Counted from the stretch's first letter, positions 36,801-50,086 are shown. The stretch: 64,000 nt of DNA from Struthidea cinerea (GCA_013397865.1 VZTI01003778.1:373160-437159), one strand, 5' to 3'. Notes: generated by a model not told the origin, from the letters alone. A program made the numbers and translations.

Positions 36801-39444
36801 GGAACTGAAAGTTTAGGTATAAAGTGGCACTCAGGAATGAACTCTTAATTTTATCTCTATCATGGGCAGAAGATGTCACACAGCAGTTCTCCATCTTCCT
36901 CTAAAACTTGTACAGACCTAGACCAATTACTGTGAAAGTAACAAGTTGTCTCAAATTTGAAGTCCATAAAGATCCACTACATCTTCCGGGAAGCTGTCGT
37001 GATAATTAATGTCTGGGTTTATTTTGGTGGGGGTGGGTGTTGGATTTTTGTTGTTTTTTTTTTAAAAGCATATCTTGTTTTGAGGATGGACATCTCCAGT
37101 TTAAGCTTCCAGCTCCTGGCTCTTGTTATATGGTTCCTAGCTATCAAAAAAACTTCTGGTATAGGGTAGCTTTCCCTCCAGTGAAGTGCATATAAAGTAG
37201 ATACAGGCCAGTATCACGCTGCCTTTTACCTTTCTCTTACTGGTTTAAATTCCCAGCCCTCCCAGAGCCCCTCACCCAGAGGATTCATGAAGAGCCCTAC
37301 TGACTTTTGCAAAGAATCAGACTTTTCAGTAAAAATGACCAGATACCAGCTCCCTCTTTCTCCACCAGCAAAGATGGCCTGTTCCAGAGTCTTGTTTCCA
37401 TTTAATAGATAACATGTCATTTGGAGAAGAATCTGGGCCAATGTCCTAGGCCACCATGAGCTATGGGAGACATAGTCTGGGGAAGGGATAAAAGAGAGAA
37501 ACAAAACATGGCAGTGCAGAGAGGAGAGGCAGAGCAAATCTAGGACAGCCTGGTTTTTAGCACAAGCAGCCAGGCAGCCTGAATGCTGCACACCCCAAAC
37601 ACGGGGCTGGTGGCTGCTCTGGGGCGTAATGAGGGTCACACGCTTCCATCTCATCTGATGTCTAGGCAGTACCTTTGCACAGAGCATTATGTCAGACCAA
37701 CACATTACAGTAAAAAAGTTCATTTGACAAATCACTACTTTGCAGAGGAAAAATACAACCATTCTGAAAAGTTTCCCAAACAGCTCTTATCTAAGCATGG
37801 ATAGCAAAAGCTAGCTGATAAAAAAAGTTAGATGTTACTTTTTTTTTTTTTCAACCAAGCCTGCCAACAAAATGCCTTTATAGATATTGGCACACAGTCC
37901 GCACTTGCCAAAGCAAAAATATTCTACTATTTTTGAGAGCAGAAAATAAAAAAAAAAATTCTAAAATTAGTTGCTGCCAAAATAATGCTGATTCTAGGGC
38001 TGTCTCAGAGGCATGGTTGATCAGCTGATAGAGGACATGCAATGTAGTTTTCCAATTATAACCTTTTCCCCTATATCTCAAATTCAGCATCTGACACTTC
38101 CTTCTTTTTCATGCCCATTGTGGAATAGGCAGGCCATTAACCAAGACACACTTGAATTTTGCTGCTTCCCAGCTAGTAATTTTCTGTGGGATGGATTTTC
38201 AAAACCTTCTCCACATTAGAGGCCTATTATCATTTTTGGATGTGACTTAGCACCATTGGACTTTGGTTCCACACAGAGCAAGTCAGAGAGGCAGTGATCA
38301 TTTAAAGATGGTCACAGAGGCCAAACTCAATTTGCAAAAGTAGGGAAGATAATTAAGTCACATTAATTTTTACTGATATATGTTAATTTATGGAGATTTT
38401 AAATCATCGATCTGAAAAAGAAAAGGGATAAAGGGGATACAAAATTAAAGTACAAGCTCCTCTATAGATAAATCGAGGTACAGAACTGGAAGTCGTGGTT
38501 ACTGAGCTGTGTTTTCGCTAGTGCCCCGTGCAGGGTCGCTTATTGCAAGATACTTTCTGCATCCCATTTCTTGAGCACTACCCATAAATCCCTTCTCCCA
38601 GTACCTCTCCTTAGACTAGAGATCCCTCAGAGCAGGAATCACCTCGATGTGTTTATACAGCACCGAGTACAACAATGCCCTGCCCTCTCAAGACAACAGC
38701 AGAACAGTGGTAAAAAACCCAGGGAGGTGCCCAGCAGCTCCTCCCCAGAGCATCAACACAAAGGAAAAGATCCCAGGACTGTTCACAAAAGCATAATTTC
38801 CAGCACAAAGTTCTCCTTTAGGGCAGGAAATGTCTGGGGTTTAGAAGCCTTGGTCCCTCTGACCCTTGCCAGCCCAGCTGCAGGGGGTTTGCAGTTGCCC
38901 CAGTGTGAAACAGGACACTTGGCCAGCTGCAATGGAGGGCTGTCCTGGGGACACTCTGGCTGTGGCTCCTGAGGGTGTTTCTTGCCCAGACGTGGAACAG
39001 GGCCCACCACAGTGCAAAGACACGTTAGGCTTTGGCAGGGGAGGTACTGTTCTTTCTCCCACAGAAGTGAACACTTCATACCTATTCCTGGTAAATCTAT
39101 GTCCTTCCAGTCCCAAAAATGAGAAGAGTCTGAATCAACTGGTCCTCACCTGAGGACTTTGACATGCCTAAGCAAGAAAAGAATCCTCAAGTGGTAGCTG
39201 GTACAGGGTGGAGGGATTTTTTTTTCTAAGCTCAGGGAGTGTAAATCCACTTCCTTGACCTCTCTTGGCTCCATCTCCTGTGCCACTATGAGCTTGCCCT
39301 CTACCTTCACTGCCTTTTTATTTTTTTTTAACAAATCTCATGAGATCACTAAGCTGATAGAAAGGATTTTTGTTAAATCTGGCAACTCACAATAGTGTCA
39401 CAGAGTGAAAAATACCAATCTACTGAGCATGGAAGTGAGGAAAG
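30801..39444. other. Non-coding, essentially repeat-free, 8.6 kb
   Basis: I recognise no gene or mobile element. Poly-T runs lie near 31784-31798 and 37839-37851. GC-richer, stop-poor patches at 33480-33870, 36190-36530 and 38800-39150 each keep several frames open, on both strands in the last two. The longest (139 codons, 33456-33875; 178 codons minus, 37226-37762) have no domain, so I treat them as chance. Confidence 0.6.
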
Positions 39445-39900
39445 AAGGGTGAGTTGGAGGCAATTACAAAACATTAATTTGACAGCAAAGGCACAACTTT
39501 TGAAGGAAATAACAATATAAGGCAGACAAACAGAAAAAAGGGAATAAATGTAGCATGAACTTATCAAAGAGAGATCATACGAGACTTAGCTGGTACCTTC
39601 CTCTAAGAAGATAACTCATTTTCTAGATAAAGGGCACGCAAGAATGGAGACCATTCAAACTTCAAATAAAGCATTGGTTATAATATCACAGGGGAAATAC
39701 TCAAAATTGGGAAAATGGGGATTATCAGAGGGACTGAAAGCAGTTATGAAACCAACTAAGAGGTAACAGATTGCACTGGGGAAGGGTGAACCAATCTGGA
39801 AGGTAAAAATTGGCCAGGGGAATAATTTTCTTTATTATTTAAATTAATAGCCTCTGCATGACTTCTGGAGCATACCAATGTGATTTGCGGATGATGTGAT
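39445..39900 (+). mobile_element. Ancient CR1/L3-type LINE, RT-domain remnant
   Basis: Despite heavy decay, the plus strand follows the order of an amniote CR1/L3 reverse transcriptase. GGCAATTACAAAACATTAATT with TTGACAGC (39458-39485) matches the GNYRPVxLTS block. AGCATGAACTTATCAAAG and GAGATCATACGAGACT (39551-39585) match the HGF-xxGRSCxTNL block. A TTTTCTAGATAAAGGGCACGC stretch follows (39620-39641). GCATTGGTTATAATATCACA (39672-39691) matches the AFDTVSH region. TTTGCGGATGAT (39885-39896) encodes FADD, the catalytic motif. Frameshifts and stops abound, so it is non-functional. It is much older than the two CR1 copies near 5 kb. The family name is not certain. Confidence 0.7.
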
Positions 39901-42900
39901 GCTGGAATGAACTGCCATCCTATGGCTAAGCTGGCACATTTTGCAGCCAAAATTAGCTGGGTAAAGGCCCAGGGGATGAAGCTGAGCAGGTTTCTGGGCA
40001 GTAATTTGGGATCACTGATGAAAACACCTTCGATGATTTCACTGTGTGAAATGATGGCAGAAAAAGCCTCGGGAGAACAGGCAGATCATAAAATGGTTTC
40101 AAATCACCTGTCTGAAGGTGCTGTTGGAAAGCCAAACCTGTGGAGGTGACAGTGAATGATGGACAGGACTCCCATGGGATGAGCACAGTCTGGGAAGCAG
40201 GAGGGAGATCAGATGCCACTGCAATCTCCTGTGGCCAAGACAGAAAAACATATGGACTAGGGCTACTTGAATAAGGCTAGTGGCCAGCCCAATTTAGGAC
40301 AAGAAACTAAAATAACTTGCCATGTTTTGCATAGCAAAACAAAAGCTGAGAGGGCACAGAGCTTCTCCTTCTTTCTCAGAAAAATCCAAAGGGGGCAGTT
40401 TAAACCAGCGTTAACATAAGCATGGGTAGATCTGTCTGCACTGTGAATAAATCTAATCTGAAAGCATGATAGTTACTAACAGGAGAGGTTGCAGACCCTT
40501 GCAGTAGGTGTAAATGGGGAGGGAATATGTGCAGTTTGGGAAAGCAAGAAATATATCTTCTTTTCCCTATCGCAGCACCTCATTTTCTTTAAACTATTGG
40601 AACCATCAGCACTGCTTCAGATTACTGAAATACAGTGAAATTGTGACATGATATTCTCCAAACATTTTTAAACACGGAAATTATTGCCATTTTAAAACTA
40701 ATGCCTTTCAAGACAGAGAAATATTTTCTCGTGTATTTCAACTTGGATGTTTAAGCCAAGAAACAGAAAGTATCAGTATGAAGACACTCCCTCATTCTAC
40801 TGTAATCATCTTGATACAATTAGGGCTGAGGCAACCTGCACTAGGAATGGATTACACAACCATTCAAAGATAAGAAACACACTGCTAAGGGGGGAAGACG
40901 CACAAAAACATCACTCCATTGCTGCTCTGTCAGTTCTGAGCCACCTGGGAGCCATGCAGAATGCCATCCAAGAGCCAACATGAGAACAAGACTGACAGCT
41001 GTACCAAGAACTGGAAAACTCAATATGGTATTAGTCTTAAGGAACAATATAATCTCTTCCCTTTCTAACCTTGCTTTGTTTCACAAGCTATAAAGGAGCA
41101 CTTGTTATTCTCCAGGAGATAAAGGCACTTCTCACCTGTCTATTGCTTCGCCAACGCTCCTGCTCTGCTATAGACACCAGCCTATAGTGTAATATTTTCT
41201 TTCAAACATACTTTAACTCATACACATCTAAGTGGACTTTCAGCAAATCCTTTCAGCTTTCAGAAATCTTTCATCTAACTGTGCAAAGAGCTTTTACCAG
41301 AAACATACTATTATTTTTCAACTATATTAGCTGGTTTAACAAAAGATGCTGCTTTTGCTGCCAGCACCCTCTGACCATCAGAAGGGATGGCCAACAAGGC
41401 TTTCAGGCTGCAAAAGCAATCTCTTGGCATAAGCAAATTGAAAAACTAGTAAGGTCATCCTGCCAAAGATGAAGATTATGATTGGAGAGTTTCCTCACTT
41501 CTCAATAAAATGCACAACTACTCAGTGGAGAAGTTTTGAACTTTTTTTACGGTTTTGAACCCCATTTTTACGGTAGTTTGGGTAGGCTTTCAGAGCAAAA
41601 ATTGCTTCTTTCCATTACAGAGCACAGTAACTCCTCTAGCTCTCTGTCTGCCTAAACCGAATTTAAAATAAACCAATAACAAGACAGACAGCTAACAACA
41701 AAACTTAAATCTAGGGTTTTGAACTTGGTCTCCGGGGAGAAGTTTGGGTTGCTTTCCAACTTACAGGGATAAAACAGTAATAATCCTCCTAGGATATCTA
41801 GCACAGCAGAAACTTTGAATGCCAGTACTCATTTCCTGCTTCATCGCAGAGGAGTTGCTTCATTTCTTGTTATTTATGAAATTTCCCCTAGACATTTTGT
41901 GAGTTTTCTCATGACCAAGTCTTCAGAGGAGCTGTGAAAATGTTCCAATTCAACAAACCCCCTTCATGAAAAATGGACTTTCAAAATAAGTAAATAAATA
42001 AATCCATTGCTATCCGAGAAAATGCCACTTTTGACAGGATGGTCAGATTTCTGTTTATTAATGAAAAAACACTTCCAAATAAATTCTGGGGATTCCATGT
42101 CTTTAAAAACATACTGTCAACAACAGAAATTTGGGGCTGTTTCCCTTCTATACACTTCTACCTGGACAGAGTCAAGGAACGCCAAGAGGAGAAGGGGCAG
42201 CACAGACTAACTTTCACTCTCTCACATTTTCAAGCTTAGAGGAGGAAAATGAATTATCAGTAACTTGCAATGTTCTGAAATTTCCACCATTAAAAACTAC
42301 GCATGCGCAGAATTAAATGATCCCACTTATTACACTCTCCATTTCCCAAGTATTCAAAAGGCACGTTAAAAGGTAAGCAGCAAAACAAAAAATACCTACG
42401 AGTGCCTATTTGTTTCAATAATAGCACAGAGAAAAGAGGAGAGGGGGACCAACTCTAAAATGCAAGGACACAGAAGATAGCATAGGATGATGTCTGGGGA
42501 GAGGGAAAGCTCCAGTCTTTCCATTTCTGCATACACACTCATATGCATTTAAATAAGATTCATCTAAGAGAGCAGCAGTAGATGTGGATGTTAAGCTACA
42601 ACACAGTCCCCATTTCCTGGCTTAGCTTGAAATGCTGTGACCCAGCATGAAGGTTCATATATGTGCTACACTGCTGTATACAGGGCAGAGGTACCTAGGG
42701 GTGCTAAGTCCTGGGGATGGCTAGGAGAAATCTGCTTTTCTCCATGGCCCAGGTCAGGATTTTGTGACACACCATTTCCATGTGTGCAGTTTCTCAAGGT
42801 TAACACTGCTCAGTCACTCACTGGTTAAACCCAGGATCAATGCTAAGCGGGATTTACTTCCTGCCTCAGTGCATACATCTGCAGTGGTCAAAGAATGTAT

Positions 42901-44495
42901 TGGAAAACCTGCCTCTCTGAGCAGAGTTTTTCTTCTTTCCGTTAAAGAAAGGAAATGCATTTCTTTCAAGGATACAGTCTAGATATGAACATATGTGAAC
43001 AACAGCTATTAATATCTACAACTTCATGTAAACATAAACAGCAATGAATACAACAAGTGGTATTTTCAGGATGAGTAGGATTAGCAAACTAGAGAATAAA
43101 CACCTATTTTTGTCTTCCCCCAATACAACAAGTGTCAGTTCAAGTAAATATTTTCCCAGACAATATCTTTTCTAGAAAATTTAGCCTGATCTACTTAATT
43201 TTAATGTGGAGGTGTATATATATTCAAATTTTAAAAGGTTTTATTGGTTCAGTTTGGGTGCACAGATTGTGTGCAAGCAGCTGGAGATATTGGATAGCAA
43301 AAATAATCAAAGCAAGGCAGATCAGTCAGTGCTCATCACACATGTATTGCCACCTTATAAATTCACTTATTTGACAGCTGACACGGACTCTTGTCCCCTG
43401 CAAGGCTGGACTGAGTGGCAAAGTCTGCTCACAAAGCCCAGACTGCTGCCAGTGGAATCCTTCATGCAACCAGGCTGCAAATCTCAGAGCTGACCTGTGC
43501 TCCTCAAAAATAATGGGAAAAAACTAGGGAGGGCTCAGTAAGCAAGCAGCCAGAATATTGTGCACCTGACTCTTGGGCTCTGTTTCCAGCATTGCAATTT
43601 AGAAGTGAATGGTTTGCTTTTTGCAAATGTGGTGTTACATTTGCTTACTTCCAACTCTGAGAGAGAATTCCTGCTGCTCAAATTTTTGCTACAGTATGGA
43701 AGGCAAACAAAAAGATGCAGAGGGAAGGGAGTTCATTGGACACAGATGCTGTATAAAATTCATGCTTTCAAAAGAGCTTCACTGCTCTTCTCAGGAGGAA
43801 TTGCAGGAAGCTGAGTCCTTTAGGAAATTTGGTTCCTAAAGTAATATTAAAAAAAAAAAATATAAAAGTAGCATATTTTCTCCTGTGCTTTAGTTTTATT
43901 ACCGACTTCATGGGAAACACATTTTGGCCAATTTGAACTGTTTCTCCTGTCCTCTCACCCAATTCCTACACTTTCTCTTGACATCGAAAGATCAGTGGCA
44001 CCAGCAGAAATTTTTCCACTGACAGCAGCTTGGGTCTGGATTGGGCTTTCCATTTTCATCTCTCTGCTATTTTCTTCCTGGGGAAATACACAGCCTAAAA
44101 TTTTTGGTTGTCAGGCATATGGGTTGTAAACTAGGGAGAGAAGAGATACCCCCCCCCACTACTTTTCTACAAAGAGAAGATTACTTAGATCTCCATCCCC
44201 TTGCCTGGAAAAGGTGGTTCACTACCTCTAAAGGGACTCAGTAGATTGATGAAAGTCAGGCAAAGTGGCTGACCAAAACCTTCCCACATTTAGTTTAACC
44301 AGTATAGTCCTCTGCACATGGAAAAGGTCTTCACTGAGACTTTAGGCTCTTTCTTATTCTAAATCACTCTTAAGAGTTAAATTTCTCTGCCCAAAGTGCA
44401 AATTAACATGCTGAAAAGACTGACTGATGGAATGGAAATCCCAGATTTATCTGTGGAGCCCCAAAGACTCTTCCCCAACAAGTATTTGCAAACTG
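39901..44495. other. Non-coding stretch, no gene seen
   Basis: 39901-40260 could be a further decayed downstream part of the LINE, but I cannot align it. The rest holds no recognisable repeat or gene. A short TAAA run lies at 41990-42003. Overlapping small open frames at 43132-43840 have no domain. Confidence 0.55.
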
Positions 44496-44499
44496 GCAG

Positions 44500-44770
44500 T
44501 TGCATAAGAGCAGAAGAAGCCCTGAGAAGTGCATGTGTGATAATCACAGTGTAATCACTGCTGATGAAACTTGATGTTCTTCTATAATCACTGCAATTTT
44601 AAGTGGATTGAGTGCCATTTAAGTGACAAGAGTGCTATGATGGATGAAATATATGCTCCCAAAGTTACATCAGCTTCTTTGGCATTCATGGCATGGAACG
44701 CTTAGTGGCATTTAATGTTTGTAAATCTTTAGAAATAAGTTAAATATGTTAATTACCACTGGAAAAATCT
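44500..44770. promoter_or_regulatory. Candidate conserved non-coding element
   Basis: Repeat-free sequence with three TAATCAC sites on the plus strand within 60 bases (GATAATCACAG, GTAATCACTG, TATAATCACTG at 44540-44595). GTTAATTACCAC follows near 44750. Repeated spaced cores of one motif suggest a binding cluster. Conservation is untested. Confidence 0.28.
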
Positions 44771-44780
44771 CTCAAGCTGA

Positions 44781-47700
44781 AGTACTCAATGACTATATTG
44801 CAGTTGTCCTTAGCGCTATATTCTCTTCTTCTTATCTGCTAAGTAAACATGACATATCAGGTCAGTGACTACACTCAGGATTTGCATTTATTTTCATCTG
44901 TTGGTCCTTCTAGGTAAGTCAGTGAGCTGGTACCCAGCTTGCACTGGCTGCCTTCCCCTCACCCCTATGCTGGGTGCCCCAAACTCCTGGCAGTGCTGCT
45001 GCACTGCATCTGTGCAAGGTGCCATGCGCTCCCATCCTTGTCCTCTCACACACGTGGGCTGAGCACGACGGGCCCACAGGAAAGCCGCTGTGCCAGCACA
45101 CTCACCAGCCAAGGCACGGGGCCAGCCCAGAACTTCCGTTTCCTCTCCCAGGTGCATCAGATCACGTCTGGCTGTCACACGGGACAAGGGTCAGGCACCA
45201 AGCCCAGAAAAATGGCTGCAGTGCTTTAAAAAAAATCCAGTCTTAAACAATTGGGATCAAGAATGGGGGAAACACTGAGCATTATCTGATGGAAGGCTGC
45301 AACATCTCATAGCAGAAACAGGTGACAGAACAAGGCTGGTTTACTGATGGCATCTTATTCAAGCATATGGGACACAAGAGGCCTGCTGGAGAGAAACCAT
45401 CTGCTAGCCATCCCTCAAGGGAAGTGTTCCCCGTTTCTGCACCCCTCCCCCTCTGCAAACTTGAGACAAAAGATTGTATAACCCAAAATGGCTTCCACCC
45501 TAGAAATAAAAATCAATTTTTTCACATGTAGCATAAGATAGTTGCTCTGAACCAGGAACAGAAGTTATCAGAACAGGGCAAGTTATCAGGGTATGAAATA
45601 ACTCGGCAAGATATTCAATTCTTGGCATCTCAGCAACAATTTTAAAAATAATCCAGGTGAGGTTCCTCTAAGAATTGTTGGCAATGAACAAGAGCAACAG
45701 TAGGTCAAGGCAATTGACTTCTTACAACTTAAAAAAATCCTGTCTGAAAATTACTTGGGATATTATTTAAGCATTTTAAAAACAGGTAAGATATCAAAAT
45801 GAAGCAGGACGTTTTGTAGATTAAGCCTTTGCAGTCCCTCAGTGATTACTTTCCCTCCCCTCATTATTGGCTTCTTTAGAAGGCAAAATTACTTCATTTT
45901 ACAAAACTGGCACCCCCAGCTCCTTATTTTCAAGTAAAGGCAAGAGAGTTAAGGGTGCATATGCACAACCAGTCTGCAAAAAGCGTGGGGTGTCTGACTG
46001 GCGGGTCAGGCTGCTAATTCAACTCTTCATTTCCTTGAATTTTCAAGAAATTATCTTTAACAATAAGGCCCCAAATAGCCCCACTCTGCTAACAGGGTGA
46101 GGAAAATCAGGATGGAAAACCGAAATCCATTTTAAGCAGCACATTGGGCTCTCACCAGAAACACAGCTTGTCAAAGTCAGCCCTTAGCACTGTCACACAA
46201 AGTGACCTGAAACTCATGAAATGAGCTGATAGTAAGTTAATGCACCGACTATTTACTCCATTCTCATAACTGTCATCAGTTGTTATTTGCAAATTCCAAG
46301 CTGTGATTCACATTTATACAACTTGAGCTTAAAGCCCCACTTGGCAGGAGCCTTATTAAATTTAGGCAGACTCCATCAGGCAGAAAAGCCCAGCTACCTG
46401 GCCTTAATTGGTAAAGAGGCCTCTGAAACAGGAAAGGGTCTAAAAAGCATTCTGGTTTGGCAACAAAAAGCACATGCTTCACCTTGAACACAAGCCTATT
46501 CCTAATTTTAAGCACATGCTCTAGTGCTATGCCAAATAAAAGCCTAAAATCCCATCCTGCGAACTCTTACATACTACATTACAGCAGCTTCATTGACATT
46601 GAGAAGAATTTGGTAAATTCAACATAAACTATTCATGATGATGTTTTCACCATTGGGCCCTCCATAATTCCAGACCAATGAGAGATTTGTAATGCTGATA
46701 TCGCTTCAGAATATTTCCCTTGTAGGCTGAGCCTACTTCCATCACATACATTTTTTGAGAGAAATACTGGCAACTTTGATATGAAGAAAAATCCTCTGGG
46801 CTATATCATTCCCTGTAATAAAATAAACTCAGATAGAAGCAAAATGGAAACCTGAAACAAGTAATGTAACTGAGCTGCATCACGGAAGCTATTTACAGGC
46901 TTGAAATAATCAGATCAATGTGCAAGTCAAAAAAATTTGCAGTTAAAGGGACAGATTTCTAAACCAGGTCAAAACAGGAGTCAGAGAAGGGTTCCTAAAT
47001 GAGCTCAGTCCCTATTTTGAAGCTTCTGTATCTTAGTACTGGGTCCTTACAGTTCCTGGTGCTCATCATAGGGACTGATTGATGCTGAGCACCTCTGAAG
47101 ACCCAAAGAGGTCTGAAATGGCAGTCTACTGATATTTTCCCCTCTGTCCTTTGGGTACAGTATCACCCTGCACGGAAGGCAGGGAAGCAGTCATAATTTG
47201 CTTGTGTTGGAGCTAATAGGAAAGAATAAAGTTCCTCTTGAAGGCTGTCACCACAATTGTGACCCTGTCTCATTTGTGCCTCTAACCCAAATCTATGGAC
47301 TATTCTATCTGACCTTTCCAAGCCTGAAGCAGCAACTTCATTTGCTCCATCCAGCAAGAAATAAACCACCAGCTCAGAAATGGGTTTAATAACATCAACA
47401 GGAATACCAGCTGAATAACCAGCTCTTTGATTATTATTACTTGAACAAACATACCTGATGCCAGCATATTTCTGAAATGGAAGTGAGGAAATTGTTCCCA
47501 CACCTCGTACTGTGCAGTAGTTATGCTAAAAATTATACAAGTACTTTCAAGTGCATGACATAAAGGATCACCCTATCTGGTTTTCCCATGGAAAGCTGTA
47601 TTTTTTGAGAAGAGAGGAAGCACCAGGTATATGGCTCAAGAGATATATTACTTAGGGGAAAAAAAAAGGAGAAGTTGAGAATACTGTAATGCGATGTGTC

Positions 47701-48397
47701 ATTTTCCTCAAGGATTTATCATAACTCTGCTGAAATCAGTGGGGACTTTGACACTGACTTTAAGAGGGATAATATTTCACCCTGAGTTTTCAGACACTGA
47801 TCTGATCAGGTTAAAGTTTCAACATATCATTTTCCTATTTGTAAGGAGAGGGAAAAAAAAGAAGAAAAAAACCAAGCGGTTCCATTCTCACAGAGGTTAC
47901 TCACCAGGACAATTTTCTGACTTCAAAGATTTTTCATTTTAATCCTTTCCAGAAACTAATGGCTTCATTTGATGATATCCAAAAACTTATAAAAGAAGTC
48001 TCGGTGGTAGATTCTTAAATGTATGTATTTAAAAGTTGCATCACAATTTCTTCTCCCTACCTGCGTTTGCTCCAGAGATAGGGTCAAGCATCCAAAAGCA
48101 GAAAAAGAGATTATGTAAAACATTTTTCCCCCAAGACAATCTGCAGAAAATGAAAGCTTAAAGAAAATAAGCATCTGCAGAAAATTAAAATGTCAGTGGT
48201 TTTCACTGAAAATTTAAAGTTTAAAGCTATTCACTCAGTGAGTTTTTTAGCAGTAGGTCTTCCTGTCTCCACCAGCAATGCAGTGGTAACAGTCTGCAAC
48301 AGGGGTGCAGGAGTCATGGACACTACTGGTTGGGCTCTCTATTCTGCTCCAAAGAGTATGTCCCATGGTATTTTCTTAGGAAAAAATCACCAAAATT
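44781..48397. other. Non-coding; GC-rich patch at 44925-45200
   Basis: No gene is recognised. At 44925-45200, five or six open frames of 60-97 codons coexist on both strands, a sign of high GC rather than coding. A perfect splice-donor match, TAG|GTAAGT, lies at 44911-44919 just before it, but no acceptor or reading frame supports an exon. An old repeat trace at 47725-47783 is listed separately. Confidence 0.55.
47725..47783 (+). repeat. Possible ancient amniote interspersed repeat
   Basis: CTGAAATCAGTGG, then TTTGACACTGACTTTAAG, then ATTTCACCC resembles a motif series (AAATCAATGG...CATTGACTTCAATGG...GGATTTCACCC) common in reptile and bird genomes. I cannot name the family, and the match is short. 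Confidence 0.35.
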
Positions 48398-48528
48398 ACA
48401 GCATCACAGAAGGAAGGGACCCACAAGGATCATCGAGTCAAACTGTTAAGTGAATGACCCATATGGTGATCAAACCCATGACTTTCATGTTATTAACACC
48501 GTGCTCCAAACAACTGAGCTAATACTAA
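48398..48528 (-). mobile_element. tRNA-Ile/CR1 SINE (TguSINE1 type)
   Basis: On the minus strand the head (48455-48528) spans exactly 74 bases, the length of a tRNA. It aligns to tRNA-Ile: TTAGCTCAGTTGTTTGGAGC is the A-box region, GGTGTTAATAACATG is the anticodon arm with AAT kept, and GGGTTTGATCACC is the B box. The tail (48398-48454) is CR1 3' sequence: GACTCGATGATCCTTGTGGG, then TCCCTTCC, then a decayed TTCTGTGATGCTGT end repeat. A CR1 tail lets the SINE use CR1 machinery in trans, while Pol III transcribes it from the tRNA promoter. The first bases (usually GGCC) and several stem positions have decayed, so it is an old, inactive copy. I recognise this as the TguSINE1 design, known from passerines. 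Confidence 0.9.
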
Positions 48529-50052
48529 ATTAAACCTAAAAGGAAGTCTGAAAGGTTGGCTCTGAAACTGATGAAGGTCTTAGGAGAAAAGCTGACCAGA
48601 GATACACAATGGTTTACATTTACCCCGTTAAGAAGAAGGAGATCTGCTATTGCCTTTGCTTGCTAGTGATACGGCCAAATTTCAGAATTGTTACTGCAGC
48701 CACAGAGAGCATGAAGGGCTTTTCTGCACAATTTAATAATGGTGTTCAGTAGCCAGATGTCATAGACACATGGCTCGTAAGTTCCTTGGAAAATCCCACC
48801 TCGCACAACAGGTTGTAAGCACAGGCCCACAGCCACCAAATCTCTAGTGCCCAAAGTGCTGTGCAGATTCTGCTTTCCAGATCCAGTCCTGCTGTGGATT
48901 TGATGTCCTTACCATAGGCAAGCCTTTCCTGTCCAGAGCAGAACCTGCTATAATTAATTTCTGAGAGATATTCAGATACTGTTTCCTCGGAAATAGTAGA
49001 ATTTTTTGTAAAAGTCAAGGGGATATGAATCTGAAATCTGTAATGAGAAAAAACACAGTAATGCCCATAACTATGCTTTTTTTGGCCATATAGTCATGTG
49101 GAGCATATTCATACTGCACCATTTTAGGTAAGACATCATCTTTGTCGAGCACAAAAATGGCTTTGGGCAAAACAGCCACCTTTTCCCAGTTTGGTGTCCT
49201 TCATAACTCTCAAAGATCCTCATTAGGATCATAAAGTGGAGAAGCCCATAGGAAACCTGTAAATAGTCCCAACGAAATTCACCACAGCATTGTAGGGCAA
49301 AAAATTCCCAGTTGAAAACGTGTACTGAAGTTGGGTTGGGAGCCTGACTGTGCCACGTTTTTTTTCACCAGAAGGGGAAGGAAGAATCTCACTAGGGTAA
49401 CAGGAGCAGAAATTATCCTTTTCAGAGGTGACCAAACGAGCTGACTATCACTAAGGCTATGTGTTACACATGAAACACAGCACCATGTGCCTGCACCCAC
49501 AGGAAAATTCTTTTTAGGACTAGAAATTCAGGCTTTATTGTCCAAACCGCACCATGAACCCTTCCCATTCTGATCCAGCAATCGAACTGTGAAATCAGAA
49601 GGAAATAGCTGAAGCAAACTATGGGATACATACTCCCCCAACCGGGGCATGCTAAAGCAGCTTCTCTTCCTGCAGTTGCAGACCTGCCCCATACATGTTA
49701 CCACTGCTTGAAGTCTGAGCTTTTTCCAGCCTGTCTTGTGAGTAAGCCTGGCTTGCACCATGCTCCAGCTGGAGATAAACTCGCACATTCATTTAGTGAA
49801 AAAACACCACGGCTGTAAACTTGCTTTAGTGGCAGTTAAAAATAGAGGGTTCTTTTGAAAGGTTTCATTACAAGATGTGAGGTAGAGCCCCCTGAGCTGC
49901 CACTGGTCTTCTAATTAATCAGTGCAAGGATTGTTGAAATCCTGGCAGAAGTCCTCCCTCTGCCTGCCTTAATCCTGGAGGTTTTGACCTGGAAATAGAA
50001 AAAATCTGAATTCTGTTGGTTCCCCCTCCAGTCAGGTGAACGTGGAATAACC

Positions 50053-50086
50053 AAGCCTTTTTAAAAATATATTTTAAAAAAGGCTT
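50053..50086. repeat. Imperfect 14-15 bp inverted repeat, AT loop
   Basis: AAGCCTTTTTAAAA and TTTTAAAAAAGGCTT are reverse complements apart from a one-base bulge, with a short ATATA-type loop. This resembles the tip of a small palindromic element or a cruciform site. No flanking duplication was found. Confidence 0.7.

Noticed and set aside
37226..37762. 178-codon minus-strand frame
   Set aside because: No domain, signal peptide pattern or splice context. Single long frames of this size are expected by chance in 64 kb.
44914..45278. Perfect splice donor (44914-44915) next to a GC-rich patch with many open frames
   Set aside because: Frames are open on both strands at once, which indicates composition. 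There is no acceptor pairing and no recognised protein.
48455..48528. Functional tRNA-Ile gene on the minus strand
   Set aside because: The acceptor end (GGCC) and several stem positions are mutated, and it continues directly into a CR1 tail. It is a SINE head.
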